This document shows, piece by piece, positions 25,301-48,530 of a stretch of 48,852 nucleotides of DNA (positions are counted from its first letter, which is position 1; the number at the start of each line of letters is the position of its first letter). This DNA is from Cruorifilaria tuberocauda (lineage: Eukaryota; Nematoda; Chromadorea; Rhabditida; Onchocercidae), in the NCBI GenBank assembly GCA_013365365.1, contig JABVXU010000410.1, positions 1-48,852 of the forward strand, in the 5' to 3' direction. The notes beneath the pieces were generated by a model. That model was given only the letters and a program-made list of their open reading frames with translations. It made no database searches and was not told where the DNA came from. Both the position numbers and the translations under genes were made by a program.

Positions 25301-28300
25301 ATTTGCAAATTGAATATGAAAATCCCGAAAGAATGGTTGGTTTCACCAATTCTAATTGGATGATTATATCCCATGGTAAAAGAGGACTTATTCGACTAGC
25401 AAGCCCAGTAGGCAAGCTTTATCCTTTTGGAATAGATTTTTTTGATATTCTATTTTAAAGTATCAAAAGCGACAACGCAGCAGGGATATTTGATCATTGA
25501 ATTTTCGGCTATTTTATGTAACATCAAAAAGATTCAACCGTGAGTGGGAGTGGATGACATTTTTATAGCGTTGTATTTTTTCCACCGTTTATTTATAATA
25601 TTGTAAATACCTGCTATGGAAGGCTTTGTTTGCAATCTTACATCAACATTTAAAACAAACTGTAACAATAAACCACAAACGGATCCCGTTGCTTCTACGA
25701 TTTCATATCGAAGATCGGGTCATTTATAGATCGGGCTAGTTATAAATCAAATATCGGTAGTACGAACTGTTCGATATTTATTAGCCAATGTGTTAACTAA
25801 GTATACTAGAAACATACATGTTTCATATTGTCAGTTTGTCATCTCGAATGGATCACATAGAGTTGACTGAGTCAAATATAAATAAATATAAATATATATA
25901 TTTTTTTTTTTGTACGTATGTTTATTTAAAGCTTTAATTGATTCACTGAACTTAGGATAGAATTTAGAAGAGTTGTTGTGACAAAGGAAAGGTCAAGTCA
26001 GCAGAACTGTGTTAGATATCTGGCCAGATGAAAATGTATTGTAGTTAATTGATGGCACAGTTGGATTTTGTATCCAATAAACCGTCCTTTGTAAACAAAG
26101 TAACATTCACAAGAAATATCCATAATTCCGGAATCACCCACTTTCCCAATGTTACAGCGCGATAGTCAACTTGTATTTGCTACTGTTCATACCAACAAGG
26201 AAGAACTTGTTGAAGAGTTATCATCAGCAATGCAGCGTCTTTGGGCTGATGGCGGTGTCAAGGAGTGCTACAAACGATCCAATGAGTATCAGATCGATGA
26301 TTCTGCCAAATAGTTTGTTTATTATACAAAAATCGATTTGTTGGGTAAAGTCATTGTTAATATTTTTGTTGATATTGAGAGGAATTTTATTCATCCATGT
26401 GGTTTTTACTAGTGGATTTCAAGCAGCTAAAATGGAACGAATTAAGGGTGTATAAAATGAGAATATCTGATTTCATTGTTAGTTGCAATTATAACAAGCA
26501 TAATCTTGAAACATTAAAATATTGCAGTTTCTTGGACAGTTTGCCGAGATTAAGCTCTCCGAATTATTTACCGACAGAGCAGGACTTGCTACGGACGAGA
26601 ATTAAAACAACGGGAATAACTGAAGTACATTTCGAGCTTAAAGGACTTACATTCAGGTGAATGTTTCATTAGGTTCTACACCGAGATCGTCATCAGATAT
26701 TTGATTAATAAATGAATGTGACAGAAATAATTTAGTCACAATGCATCGTTACCAAAGGTATATTTAGAGACTTAGATTAAGACATAAGCGAATGGTTCCT
26801 GTTAAGTTGTATCTCTGAACCATATTACTCAGTGTAACAGTGCTATATAATAATCAAATAATAAATTGACAGATAGTTTAATAATTTGAAAGGAGACAAA
26901 TGTGTGGAAAGAATAATAAAAGATGTAGCTAAAGTGGGTGAGGATATAATAATAGTAATTATTGATATTGCCAATGGACTTGAATTTATATTCATTAATA
27001 TATTCGGATTGTTCAATACTCTTCATTTCATTATCTACTATTTTCGCGCTAACGCTCTCTGCATATAATCTCTTTTATTCGATGAGCTCTGGACCTTGTA
27101 TTGAAATGAAACAAAGGTAATTTTCAATAGCTATAGTAATTGTAAGCTGACCACCAGATTGCATTCCCATTACTACAGTTGGCTCTAGATTTGCACGTGC
27201 TGCATATGTCGTGAACGTTTTTGAATTAGGTTTTCACTCTGGACACCATCGAATTATTGTACAGTTGAGTGAAAATTGAGCTCTCTGCTGGTCATACAAG
27301 TCGACACGAATGCTTCATTCCGAAGTGATAGTAACAGCAATAAGTTAGAAGGGTAATCGTGACCCTAGGTCAACAGTTACATCTCCAATAAACTCTTCTA
27401 CAATCGTAAATCATGAACTAACCTTAGGGCCAACAGGCGTACTCCTAATAAACTTTTGTACAATCGTAAACAGTACAGCACACAGAAGCCCTTAGCGAGG
27501 CCTCGGGAAGTAAATAAATAATATAAACGGGTTAACTTGTAATGAAGAGGTTTGTCAAAATAGAAAAATAGCAAATTAGAACAAATTCTATGGAATAGTT
27601 TTTATAATGAAAATATGCTAATTACAGACAAGATAAGCTTTCTTGCACTTATAGAAATAATGAATCGTGGAGATTAATGAAAGGATTTGTTAGTTTAATT
27701 ACATGGTTTACTTATGTAATAAATATTATAGTTAAAAATAGTTTCAAGAAGTTCTCGACAGCACACATAGCAGCAGCAGCAGCATAGCTAGTTACTCCAA
27801 AACGGATAATAAGAATTTTTATCCTAAATAGTTCCATTTATGATTCTTCACTATATGAACATTTATGTTTATATAATACATACAAGATTTCCGAGTCAAA
27901 CACTAAAATAGTACCAGAGCAAGAACAGTCTGATATTATTGATAAAATATCTCTAAAAGATATGAAAAACTTGTCTTAGATATTGGTGTGGTAAGGTTAT
28001 TAGTTGAAAGTGAAACGATATTAACAACAGGACTATTAAAATCTGTTGATTGATAATCTGTCGTAGTGGTGAAATTTTTGGTAATGATGCCATTCCTTTT
28101 TTGGGAAATTTAGGAATTCAATTCATTAGTAACTATTATCAATTCAAGAAAGTAGAAAGTAATAGATCTTGATCAGGATTTAGTTGAAGTTTGGGACAAG
28201 TTACCGTAATTTTTGTACATCCAGATTCTTGCACATCTAAATATTTTCTGAATAATAAAAATAATAAAAACTGGAGTAATCCTAAGCAAGAAGATCTGCA

Positions 28301-30015
28301 CTCCATACTCGCTATTTTACTGCTATTTCTGTGAAGTGCACTTCAATACTGCTCTAGATTCCGTAACACCAGTTATCTACTGATAATGTGTGCTAGTCAG
28401 CATTAGTATTCTTTCTATTTCCAGATCGTAATCGATATTTACATCATATATTCAGTATTTAAGCATCAATACGAATAACGATTTAATGAAATGGAATGAA
28501 ATCCTACCTAGGATATCTATTGTTAGATGAGTATGATAACTGTTGAACTAAATAACGTTAGAAATTTTAAATAAATTAATAAATACATTACTATATTTTC
28601 TTCAATAAAGATCCATCAGCAATGTATCAAATGAAATAAATAGCTAAACAGTAATTTAATATGTAATGACGTCATCATCAAATGGTAGAGCAAATCATCC
28701 CTAACTGAATCTTTAAAGAAGCAAAGAAATGATAAATCGTGAAAGGAAAGGCAAATGAAATAACTAAGAGAGTTCTTCATTAAAATACTTATATTTAGGA
28801 AAAATAATGTATAAATGTCGTTTCTCACATAGATTTAACACTTATTTAAAAATAAAACCTTTAGAGTTAATTAGAGAAAGAAAGATAGCAATTATGTGGA
28901 ATTTCTAACTGTTAATTTTAGAGTGATCGATGTTGGGGGGCAACGTTCTGAAAGAAAAAAGTGGATACATTGCTTTGATAATGTAAATGCAATTATATTC
29001 ATATCATCCTTATCTGAATATGACCAAACATTACGGGAAGATAATTGCACGGTATCTAAATTTTCGGCTATAATTTATGTAATAATACATTTTCATAATA
29101 GATCATAATTAGTAGTAAAAGTTAAACTACCAGTCATTAAAATAATTTTTCCACAGCAAAAGTGTAAACAATTAATAATTTCAAAGTCAATTAACGCAAA
29201 TTAAATTTGAAGGTTTAGAAGCTTGGGAAATTTCAAGAAATTTTGTTGAAGTGTTCTAAACAAGACACAAAAGGTGACAATTATCCATATCTTTTGTTCG
29301 TAATGTAAGAATGAATAAATATTGTTGCAGAATCGAATGCAGGAAAGTTTGAAACTTTTCGACTCAATATGTAATAGTCCTTGGTTCGCCGATATTCATT
29401 TTATCTTATTTTTAAATAAAAAAGACCTGTTTGCTGAAAAAATAACTCGCTCACCATTAACGATATGCTTTCCAGAATACAAAGGTTTGCAGTGATATTT
29501 GTTATGCGATATAATTTTTCCGTGCAATTTTCTGGTTTAAAAATTAATACGTTGCAGGACAGCAAAATCAAACAGAATGCATCAATTATATACAATGGAA
29601 ATTCGAACAACTTAATAGGTTTTTAATTTTCAATGATTCTTGTCAAATTTTTGAGCAATCGCTGATTTTGAGTTATGAAATTATTTAATCTTTTACTTTT
29701 TAAATACCATGAATAAATGTTCACATTATTGTTGATGTAATTGCACTGTTGTGTCTGGCACATTTATTGAAAGATTCATTACTTTCAGAATATATTATAT
29801 TAATTAAAAATTCATATGTTCATTTTAATATGAATATATGATTTGAACTGTTTGAAAAAACAGAATGGTCGATTTCAGTACATTTCAGGTCTCCACAACG
29901 AGAAATATATTGTCACCACACGTGCGCTACAGACACAAACAATGTGCAGTTTGTTTTGGATGCTTGTTTGGATATGATCATTGCCAGAAACCTAAAATCA
30001 ATGGGACTTTGTTAA
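22350..30015 (+). CDS. heterotrimeric G protein alpha subunit (9 exons, 352 aa)
   Basis: Exons 22350-22467, 24837-24879, 25194-25335, 26158-26312, 26528-26656, 28922-29051, 29331-29484, 29558-29618 and 29889-30015 sum to 1059 nt in phase. It is a membrane-attached GTP-binding switch for seven-transmembrane receptors. MGHCASR offers Gly2 for myristoylation and Cys4 for palmitoylation. G1 is GAGESGKST, split by intron 1. Switch I is [11 protein letters not shown] with the arginine finger. Switch II is [16 protein letters not shown] with the catalytic Gln. G4 is NKKD and G5 is TCATDTNN. Length is typical (350-356 aa). The C-terminus is NLKSMGLC: position -4 is Met, not the Cys modified by pertussis toxin, and the last residue is Cys. 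It is Gi/o-like overall. It looks like one of the nematode GPA paralogues used in sensory neurons, but I cannot name which. Intron 1 is 2.4 kb and intron 5 is 2.3 kb. Confidence 0.95.
22468..24836 (+). other. first intron of the G-alpha gene
   Basis: A 2.4-kb intron with donor GTATGT and acceptor AATTACAG. I see no nested gene; short frames on both strands (for example 24522-24710) lack any supporting motif. Confidence 0.6.
27361..27475. repeat. imperfect tandem repeat, two copies of about 55 nt, 60-nt period
   Basis: Copy 1 at 27361-27415 and copy 2 at 27421-27475 share CAACAG, then TCC(A/T)AATAAACT, then TACAATCGTAAA in the same spacing. Each copy carries an AATAAA motif. Confidence 0.75.
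27771..27783. repeat. short CAG run
   Basis: Four CAG units inside the intron; low repeat number. Confidence 0.8.
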
Positions 30016-30361
30016 AGGATATCCTTTTAGTTAATCCTGTATTGCAAACTTGAATTTTGGTTCATTAGCATGTTGTCGCTTTGTGTGCTTCATGGGACAG
30101 ATGAAGTGGGAAAGTAGTTTTTTTTCCAAATCCAATTACTTATTTCAGAGGGGACCAAAAATGTTGGATGCAATTAATTACTGATCAGGGAAATTAAAGT
30201 GGAAAATTAATTGTATTTTAGTTACCGTATAATAGAATGTCTTAATTACTGAAATTTTTTAAAATCAATTTTCTTGGGCTCAACAAAATTGCACGACATA
30301 AGGTTTGAATTGAAAAATTCAGAAAAATGAGATAATGTTGTTAATCCGAAGCTTTCATTTT

Positions 30362-30367
30362 AATAAA
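30362..30367 (+). terminator. putative polyadenylation signal AATAAA
   Basis: A clear AATAAA about 350 nt downstream of the G-alpha stop. The distance is long for a nematode 3' UTR, so variant hexamers closer to the stop are possible. Confidence 0.3.
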
Positions 30368-31778
30368 ACATCCAATTTAAACAATCGCGATGCAAAGCGA
30401 TTAGACTTGCTGATATCAGTAAGCTATCAGGTCTGTTTGAAACAATTGAAACTAATGTTACACTTTTTCAACATTGAAATGATTTATCGATTTGCATTAT
30501 TACGATTATGAAAGAAAGTTATTTTATTATAAATGCTTTCTGTCATCACTTTTATCAAATTTGCACTTATGTTCTGTTCCTCTGTCATTTTTTCCGTTCG
30601 ATAAATATGCGATCTCATCAGCTATATTCCACAATATTTTAATTGTTTTCATTTTTGCTACCATCGTCGTGACTTAACTGTGCATTTGCGCGCTTGTGCT
30701 GTTTACATTACTGTTATTAAAAATGTTAATAGGTAAAATGGCTCAAATGATGTTTAGTTGTTTGTATTACCTATCACCTCTTCATGTACTGAAATTATTA
30801 ACCGATAAGTCGCACACACTATTATAAAGATGAACTTATTAAATTTGACATTGTGAAAACTAGATAACAAATTCGCCACATCCATTCTGAATAGATACAT
30901 GCACCAAATTACTCTTAAAATCCTAACAACATCGATAATAAGTTCTAGACTGTTGGACAGAATTCACTGTAAGTTTGGTTGTATTAGAGAAATGGTTCAA
31001 CAATACATTTATGAATCATTATTATTTTAATAAATCAATGTGCTGCTATGGTCATTTTTAACTTATTTTTCCTCATTGAACTTTATTCAAATATTTTCAA
31101 AACACACTCCTTCCACACATTAGGAATTATTAAGTACAAATTAAGAGTTATTCGAAAAATACCAAACAGTAGTTGTTTACTTAAGACATTGTCGTAATGT
31201 AGTTTTAGACAAGTTTAATGGAGATGATACTACAAAAAATGTTGAATTAGTAATAAAACATTTGATCCATTTTTTCTATTGAAGTGTGCGATGGCTTCTT
31301 GGTGCGAGAAATAAAAACTATCATTTAAACTAGAAATTAAGAATCCTTTTATCAAATTTTCACCTTAAAGCACACCTTTAAAAGTTCAACATTTATTCAA
31401 AGTATTGGATAGTGTGACTTCTGAATCTCGAATTCTAAATTTGAATCTCAAACTTTACACAAATTTTTATAATAATGATTGATTTATTTTTTATAGTTGC
31501 AGACATAGCTGAACAAAAATTTTTTATCAAGATGAGTCTTAGTGTCTTCAATCATTTTATTAATTCATCCGACGTAAACTGACGTAAAATTTACTATAGA
31601 TATTTATTCTCGGATTTTTCTCTCCTTCGCCGATTATTATCTGCTTATATCGCTTCTATGATTATCAGTGCTTTAATTTAAGCACTTTAATTTAAGCAGT
31701 TGTTTAATCTGTACTCTTTAAACTGACTAATAGAAGTTTTTTTTCTGAAGTAGCTGACGAACTCTGAGAAAAGTAGAC

Positions 31779-31818
31779 GTTGTATTACGTTGTATTGCGC
31801 TGTATTGCGTTGTATCGA
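31779..31818. repeat. 10-nt tandem repeat, four copies
   Basis: Units CGTTGTATTA, CGTTGTATTG, CGCTGTATTG and CGTTGTATCG stand head to tail with one or two substitutions between neighbours. Confidence 0.85.
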
Positions 31819-33918
31819 AAGTATTTTGGCACATTAGTGGGCAACCCAACCGATTAAACACCACAGCAATACTTCTAGCAATACTTCTAAATGTGTTTGC
31901 TCCACCTTACCAATTCCCTTAAGGCCCATGAAACACACTACGATGAAAAAGAGCCAAGAAAGGAGCTGCTAACGTTAGGCATTATACACAGGCTTACAGA
32001 CAATGGCTGGTGCGTTGCGGGACAACGTGCCCAGCAAATGACCATTTGCGACTGAACGCCATGTGTTTCTTCCATTTAAGCTTCATTTTGTCAATCTGCT
32101 TCACTCGATTTAGCTCTTACATCCGCCTTCCGTTATGTCATCAACAGATTTCTCGATGCCTGTACCCACTCTTCACTTCCTCAATAATATTCCATGCCTT
32201 GAGACATTCTTACGCTTCGCTCTTCCACATATACGTATACATACATATTCTTTAATTTATATAATTATATTATTATTATGTATGTAAAGGAAAATATACC
32301 TGAATCACATAAATTAGACTTGAACGACAATTTATTAATCGATTCAATTCTTATTTGATTCATATATTTGATTGATTTAACGTCCCTTTGTATCATCGTT
32401 TATTGATCTGAAGATTACTCGACAAAGGTTCTATTTTGTATTACCTCCAGTTTGATAATTTTGATAATCCAATTTGATAAACTGACAGCGTTCTCTATAT
32501 CTTATTAATTTCACCTATTTTGCACCTATCCTACCCCTTTCCCTCTACCTGTCCCTCTACTTTTCCATTTTATATTAATTTATCATTTGCCTAATTTTTA
32601 GAACTTTTTATTTCAGGAAATTTAGAAAAAAAAAATCATTCGATCTACTCACTGAATCATCTTTTTAAATGTGCTGTTATTCGACTTATGTGACATTTTT
32701 TTGCATAAACATTTTTCCTGCATTTTATAATTATTTTTCATCACTTGTTTAGTGACTATTTCAGGCTGAGTATATAAATACTCTCAAAAATCCAACCCTT
32801 AAAATTCACTATAATATTACTTTTCTTCCATATCATTTCGATGGAAAGTATTTCGATAAGCTAGTAGCGTAATAATGATTTATGCAGTTTTCCAGCATAC
32901 ACTACCACAATTCATTACAAAGTAACGCCACTTAACCGATGTTTGTACCCGAAGCTATTCATTTTATTTGACTTTTGCAAGATTTATAACTAATGATGGG
33001 TTGCTTCAATACTTATCTCTCAATATCGATAATCTAAAATATGTCAACTAATTCTTGCTAAGCTTCTTATTGAAGCTGAAGACATGGGATGTGTGTATAC
33101 ACAGGAGCACGATCGATAAAAATTTTTTCTTTTTCAAGCTTATATGAAGACAGAAATTCTCGAAAAATGCTCGACTTGCGTTTTTATTCATGCAATAGCA
33201 TGCACTTGTCATAATGTTATTACAGTATGCAGTAATATCTTTTAATTTGAGTTTGTGGGAAGCTAGGAAGAGTTCATTCCCTTCTTGTGATGATATTACG
33301 ATTAAAGAGCTTTAGATACATTCTAAAAGTACGCTCTCATGGAAGTTTGAATATGATACTTTTTCAATTTAACAGTAATGCAATGGCATCTTGGATCGTA
33401 CTTTTTGTTGAGAAAACATGCTTTTAACATATTATCTTCCTCAACTACCATGCATCTCCCGTAAGCTTAATCGTTTCTCCGGTTATCTATATAGCATGCG
33501 TTCCTTGATCGATGAGTCAGTTTTTACGATATCTGTTATAACTTTTTGAATTCAAAGCAGAAATACATTTCTCATTTAGCTTAAACGAACTCTTACATAT
33601 GAGAGTCTTTGGAAGAATTAGTGCCTTTCAGTATTTTTGTTTTACAAATCTGACTGTTAGTTTACTGCAGTTTTTTATCCCATTATTTTATTTCATGAAT
33701 TATATAAATCGTTTTTCTTTTTTCTTCCATTTAATTCTTTTCTCTTTCTCATCAATAAATATCATAAGCATTTCTTCCTAGCGATAAAAATTGATTTATC
33801 GACTTATTTTTTAAATTGGAAATTGTTCAGACATTTGTGGTGAAGGCTAATGAAAAGAATGAAGAATTTTGTTTCGAAGAAAATGTAAATTATTGATAGG
33901 AGTGAGAAGAGCAATTGG

Positions 33919-33949
33919 CAATTAAGATGGAGAAAAACCATCTTAATTG
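33919..33949. repeat. inverted repeat, 12-nt arms
   Basis: CAATTAAGATGG and CCATCTTAATTG are exact complements separated by seven bases (AGAAAAA). The product would be a stable hairpin. Confidence 0.85.
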
Positions 33950-34951
33950 TATAGCACATTAATATGTATAGCACATCGCTACATAATCGAAATTCTCCTG
34001 ATGAGAAAAGCCATAAAGAGATAAGAAGCTGAAGATGCATTGACCCAAATTTTTTTCTTTAATTCTCACCGTTATTTACGAATATATTATCTTTGTTTCT
34101 CTTCTCTATTTAAGAATTGTTTAAAATGTTTTTAGTCTCTCTTATTGCTTGTCTTATTTCTTCTCCCATAATGATTTAATGTGAGGCGCATATATCCAAT
34201 AAGTGATATAGTATTCTGAATAGATGAAAATCTACTTAATTTAAGCCAAATGAAAATTATTTCAAATTTCATGAACTGCGAAGCAAAGAAAAAATTTTAC
34301 TACAGCGACAAGCATTCATCCAAAGTTTTTTACTGATTGTCTTGCAACAATTTTGAATTGAAAATTGCCAGCTTGTTTAGTCATTCTTTTTCCTTCTTTC
34401 CTCTTTCTTATTGACTGATCGGTATCGTTTTCTTGTTTCATGCTGGAAAAATCTTTCTTTTATACCTTCAACAAATGATAGATTATTAAAATGGATGAAA
34501 ACTATGGCATTAACATGTTTGCTATAGAAAAAGCATTATGTTACAACGATCATAAAAATAAATGATTTTCGTGAAGTCATTTAAAAAAGATGCTAGGAAG
34601 ATGTATTGTAATTTTTCAGTGTTAAATTGAAACACAGCAGTGAATTCATACAACTTTCATCTCCGTTTATTTTATGCATTTTCGATGTCACTATTCGTTC
34701 ATTATCATTTACACTGTTTTTCACTTCATTTGCGAAAACATAAACGGGAAACAGGGAAGGAGCAGAATTTTATCCGCAAATGAAGTAAAAGAAATAATGT
34801 GATAAATATGATCGTCCCATACGATCGATACAGCAATAAATCGCTTTTTTCTTTTAATTTACTGCTGATAAACTTGTTACAGTCTGTTAAGATATGGATA
34901 AGACTTTTCCACAAAAAGGAACAATTTTATCGAAAATAAATAATCATTTTT

Positions 34952-34999
34952 GTGCGATAAAAATATTCATTAAGAGTGCGATAAAAATACTCATTAAGA
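34952..34999. repeat. 24-nt tandem duplication
   Basis: Two adjacent 24-nt units starting GTGCGATAAAAATA, differing at one position (T versus C). Confidence 0.85.
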
Positions 35000-35061
35000 A
35001 AAACAAGTGCATGTATGCTGTAATGAAAGAAATTGCTTCTAGTTACATTGACGTACCTTGA

Positions 35062-35364
35062 CGTGAAAGTTACACTTTTGATATCAGTAAAAGGAATCTG
35101 GAAGTTCCAGGAGAGCTGTTAGATTGGGCATTAAATGGTTATAACAACCACAATATCGTTCCATATGCGAAAACAGCAGATCAAGCTAAATTTCTTTCAT
35201 TCAACAGTTTATATTACTGCTGCGATGTAACTGTTCACGGATGTCATCCTCGCAACAACATACTGCCTTGGATCGTAAAGATTACCTCAATTGCATCGGT
35301 ACTATCTTGTTCTCCATTAATTAATATAAATATGATGGAAAAATTTAAAGAAATATATATATAA
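35062..35364 (+). other. open, exon-like stretch upstream of JNK, unrecognised
   Basis: A frame open for 100 codons without an early ATG, so it is easily missed by ORF callers. An acceptor-like TTTTGATATCAG ends at 35087 and a donor-like ATC|GTAAAG follows 35274, bounding a 187-nt candidate exon that would encode about 62 residues. The reading includes GELLDWALNGYNNHNIVPYA and YYCCDVTVHGCHPRNN. The composition looks protein-like, with mixed residues and two Cys clusters. I found no partner exon in phase and do not recognise it. It may be an orphan or decayed exon, or chance. Confidence 0.25.
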
Positions 35365-35482
35365 ATTGGTTGAATACTAAGATTTCCTTTATCATATCAT
35401 TCGATATTTTCGAAAACTGTGTTGAACATTGGTGAATTGGAGAAAGTACGAGATACTAGGAATAAATATCATTTCGGAATTC

Positions 35483-35494
35483 TGACGATTGCAG
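35483..35494 (+). promoter_or_regulatory. putative trans-splice acceptor before the JNK start
   Basis: CTGACGATTGCAG ends 26 nt before ATG 35521. It would give a short leader typical of trans-spliced nematode mRNAs. The frame is also open upstream, so an internal exon cannot be excluded. Confidence 0.35.
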
Positions 35495-35520
35495 TGTTGG
35501 CATTGCAAGATCCGGAAGAG

Positions 35521-46500
<10,980 letters not shown>

Positions 46501-46616
46501 CATTTATAGTTTCAATCTACTTTTGTTCTAGTCACTTGATCACTCATTACTTTTATTAGGAGATATTGATGCCATAGTTGTTAGGTAGCTTTATAAGGGG
46601 GGATTTTTGTCTAATA

Positions 46617-46622
46617 ATAAAA
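46617..46622 (+). terminator. putative polyadenylation signal AATAAA
   Basis: AATAAA about 117 nt after the JNK stop codon, the first canonical hexamer downstream. Confidence 0.5.
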
Positions 46623-47491
46623 TTCACGAGTATTAGAAGCAAGCATAGGAGCATCGGAAACAAGTTTTTTTTTTTGTTTAAAACATCTGTATTATTCATC
46701 AAAGCCTATCCGTCAATTTATTTCAGCTCTATCTGGGTTAATGCAAAAATAAATCATGTTTATTAGAATCCGATTTCAGCAAAAATACTTGCACGATATT
46801 GATTGTTGTTTTGCACCGAGATAAATAAGATAACAGTTTGCTGAAAACTGTCGAAATGCTGATATCGATAAATATTTTTCATGAAAAATATATTCAAGCG
46901 TTGATCATAAACTGCAAAATAGTTTTGAATTTTAAAAAAACCAAAAAAAAAATTTCATTTCTTGGAATTTATTCAATTGACGAAATTGTAAGATTCAGTT
47001 GTTAAAAAAGTTTAGATGTTTGAATTGCAAATAATATTTCTATATTACCCTATAGTATGCTCATAAAGAAGTGGCCTCAAATAAAATTCCAATGATGCAT
47101 CAACAGAGTATAAATGAAATGTTTCCCGTAAAACATTTCGATGAAGCTTTCCAAGTCCAAAATTACATTCTCAACTATGATCGGGATTTTGCAGTCGAAT
47201 AAAGCATGAAAATTTCTACTTGCTTTGTATTCATACGTTAAACTGCCTTTCAATTGTAGCTTAAGTTACTCTGTTGCAATATTTTTAATGAGACATTTTA
47301 ATCAAAGTACACGAAATATTTCGGTTTTGATACTCCTACTGCTGTACATTCTTTTGGTTTGGAGTTCAAAAATTTTTTTTTCTTTTATTGGTTATTGGAC
47401 ACTTCCAAATCCATTTAAATCATTTACAAAATTTCAATACACTAATAAGATGAACTAAAACCAATTTCCGCCGACCCTTCGGCATTCCGAA
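46623..47491. other. convergent spacer between JNK and the minus-strand gene
   Basis: AT-rich DNA with poly-A and poly-T runs. The open frame 47225-47458 has no supporting motif. It should contain the 3' ends of two converging transcripts. Confidence 0.4.
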
Positions 47492-47647
47492 TCACCGCAT
47501 AAGATCGACATCTCGCGTAATCAGCAGTTGCTGGTACTTGCGCGCCAAGCCGCCCATCACATCACCGGCACGTGGAAGACTCCTAGGCTTCTCGGCACCA
47601 ATTGATGTCCTTTTGTAATAACTGGGACTCCAGTGGTTCGGGAACGC
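47492..47647 (-). CDS. C-terminal exon of an unrecognised gene (51 codons plus stop)
   Basis: On the minus strand a strong acceptor TTTTTTCAG is followed by a 156-nt frame that begins AFPNHWSPSYYKR and ends VDLMR with a TGA stop. It is far richer in G and C than its surroundings, as real exons in this window are. It contains a dibasic KR and basic sites (EKPR, LARK), so a peptide-precursor role is one of several options. A possible preceding exon lies around 47881-47940 (reading ERSRKSKSAGSGP, donor CCC|GTAACG, same phase). The rest of the gene would lie to the right, partly outside the window. I do not recognise the product. Other frames of this exon also run for tens of codons, so the frame is not certain. 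Confidence 0.4.
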   Translation of the reverse strand, partial: AFPNHWSPSYYKRTSIGAEKPRSLPRAGDVMGGLARKYQQLLITRDVDLMR

Positions 47648-47959
47648 CTGAAAAAATAAATCATTCGTCCAAAGTTTTCATGTACTCCATTTCTCCCTAT
47701 TTTGTACAATTACTTAGGTAGCTACTTGTGATCAGATATGTTGTAAAATGATTCAAATTATACGTTTTTGTTTTTAAATTTAATTTAGCACTCTGATACT
47801 CGCATCTTTATCAGATTTATACAATTAAAAAATGAAATTACGGTAGAATTTTACGTAGCACTTCCATCTCTCTGCGTTACGGGACCACTACCGGCGCTTT
47901 TGCTTTTACGCGAGCGTTCCTCATTGAAGAGAAAAAAGAAGTCAATGGAAAATGAAACT

Positions 47960-48530
47960 ACGAAAATGTAAGAGATCTACGACATGTACCGTTGATTTCT
48001 TGCTGTGATTTATGCTAAATGAATTAATTTTAAATTTTATAATTTATTTCATGAAGGTGTGGTTGCGTGTTTGTAATTCAGTAGTGATTAGTTAGAAAAT
48101 TAAAAAAGAAAAGTGCAATATTTGATAAGCGTACAAGAAGGCTTGAAATCATAAGTAAAATATTAAAGTTATATCAAACGGATTTTTACTTGTTTTACTT
48201 AACTTTGACTTGATTGTCATTTTATTCGTTTAGCTTAAAGGATAATTTCACATATCCTGCAAATATTAAAGTTAATCAGTAAATCAAATCAAAAATTGTA
48301 AGAAAAATTGGCAATTTAAAATTTATCGAAATGAACATGCGAAAAAGTTCGAGTTTGTCATCTCAGACCTAACTTTCGAAATTTTTAATAGAAACAACGA
48401 AAGAAATTCAAAGTTAGATTGCTTTCAATTTTTTCATCTTGCAGCAGCGATTAATTTTGATTTGTTTTATAACAAAATATCATTTTTTTTAACTTCGATT
48501 AAAACAATATTTGATCTTTTGAAACAAATT
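47960..48530. other. AT-rich DNA, no feature seen
   Basis: Possibly an intron or upstream region of the minus-strand gene. No exon was recognised. Confidence 0.3.

Larger units (their letters stand above)
26657..28921 (+). other. fifth intron of the G-alpha gene
   Basis: A 2.3-kb intron with donor GTGAAT and acceptor TAATTTTAG. It contains a two-copy direct repeat (27361-27475), a short CAG run (27771-27783) and AT-rich sequence. I see no nested gene. Confidence 0.6.
30368..35061. other. 4.7-kb spacer between G-alpha and JNK genes
   Basis: No gene recognised on either strand. It contains a 10-nt tandem repeat (31779-31818), a 14-nt duplicated unit (CTTTAATTTAAGCA twice, 31671-31698), an inverted repeat (33919-33949), a 24-nt tandem duplication (34952-34999) and AT-rich DNA. 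The segment 31840-32240 is somewhat less AT-rich and has an open frame of 81 codons (32010-32255) with no family marks. Confidence 0.4.

Noticed and set aside
26829..27068. Overlapping frames of about 60 codons on both strands in the G-alpha intron
   Set aside because: Two opposed frames over the same AT-rich DNA with no motif; chance.
27771..27783. CAG repeat as a possible coding or unstable tract
   Set aside because: Only four units, inside an intron; not notable.
32010..32255. An 81-codon plus-strand frame with several Cys and hydrophobic residues
   Set aside because: No splice partners and no recognisable domain; the less AT-rich context alone is not enough.
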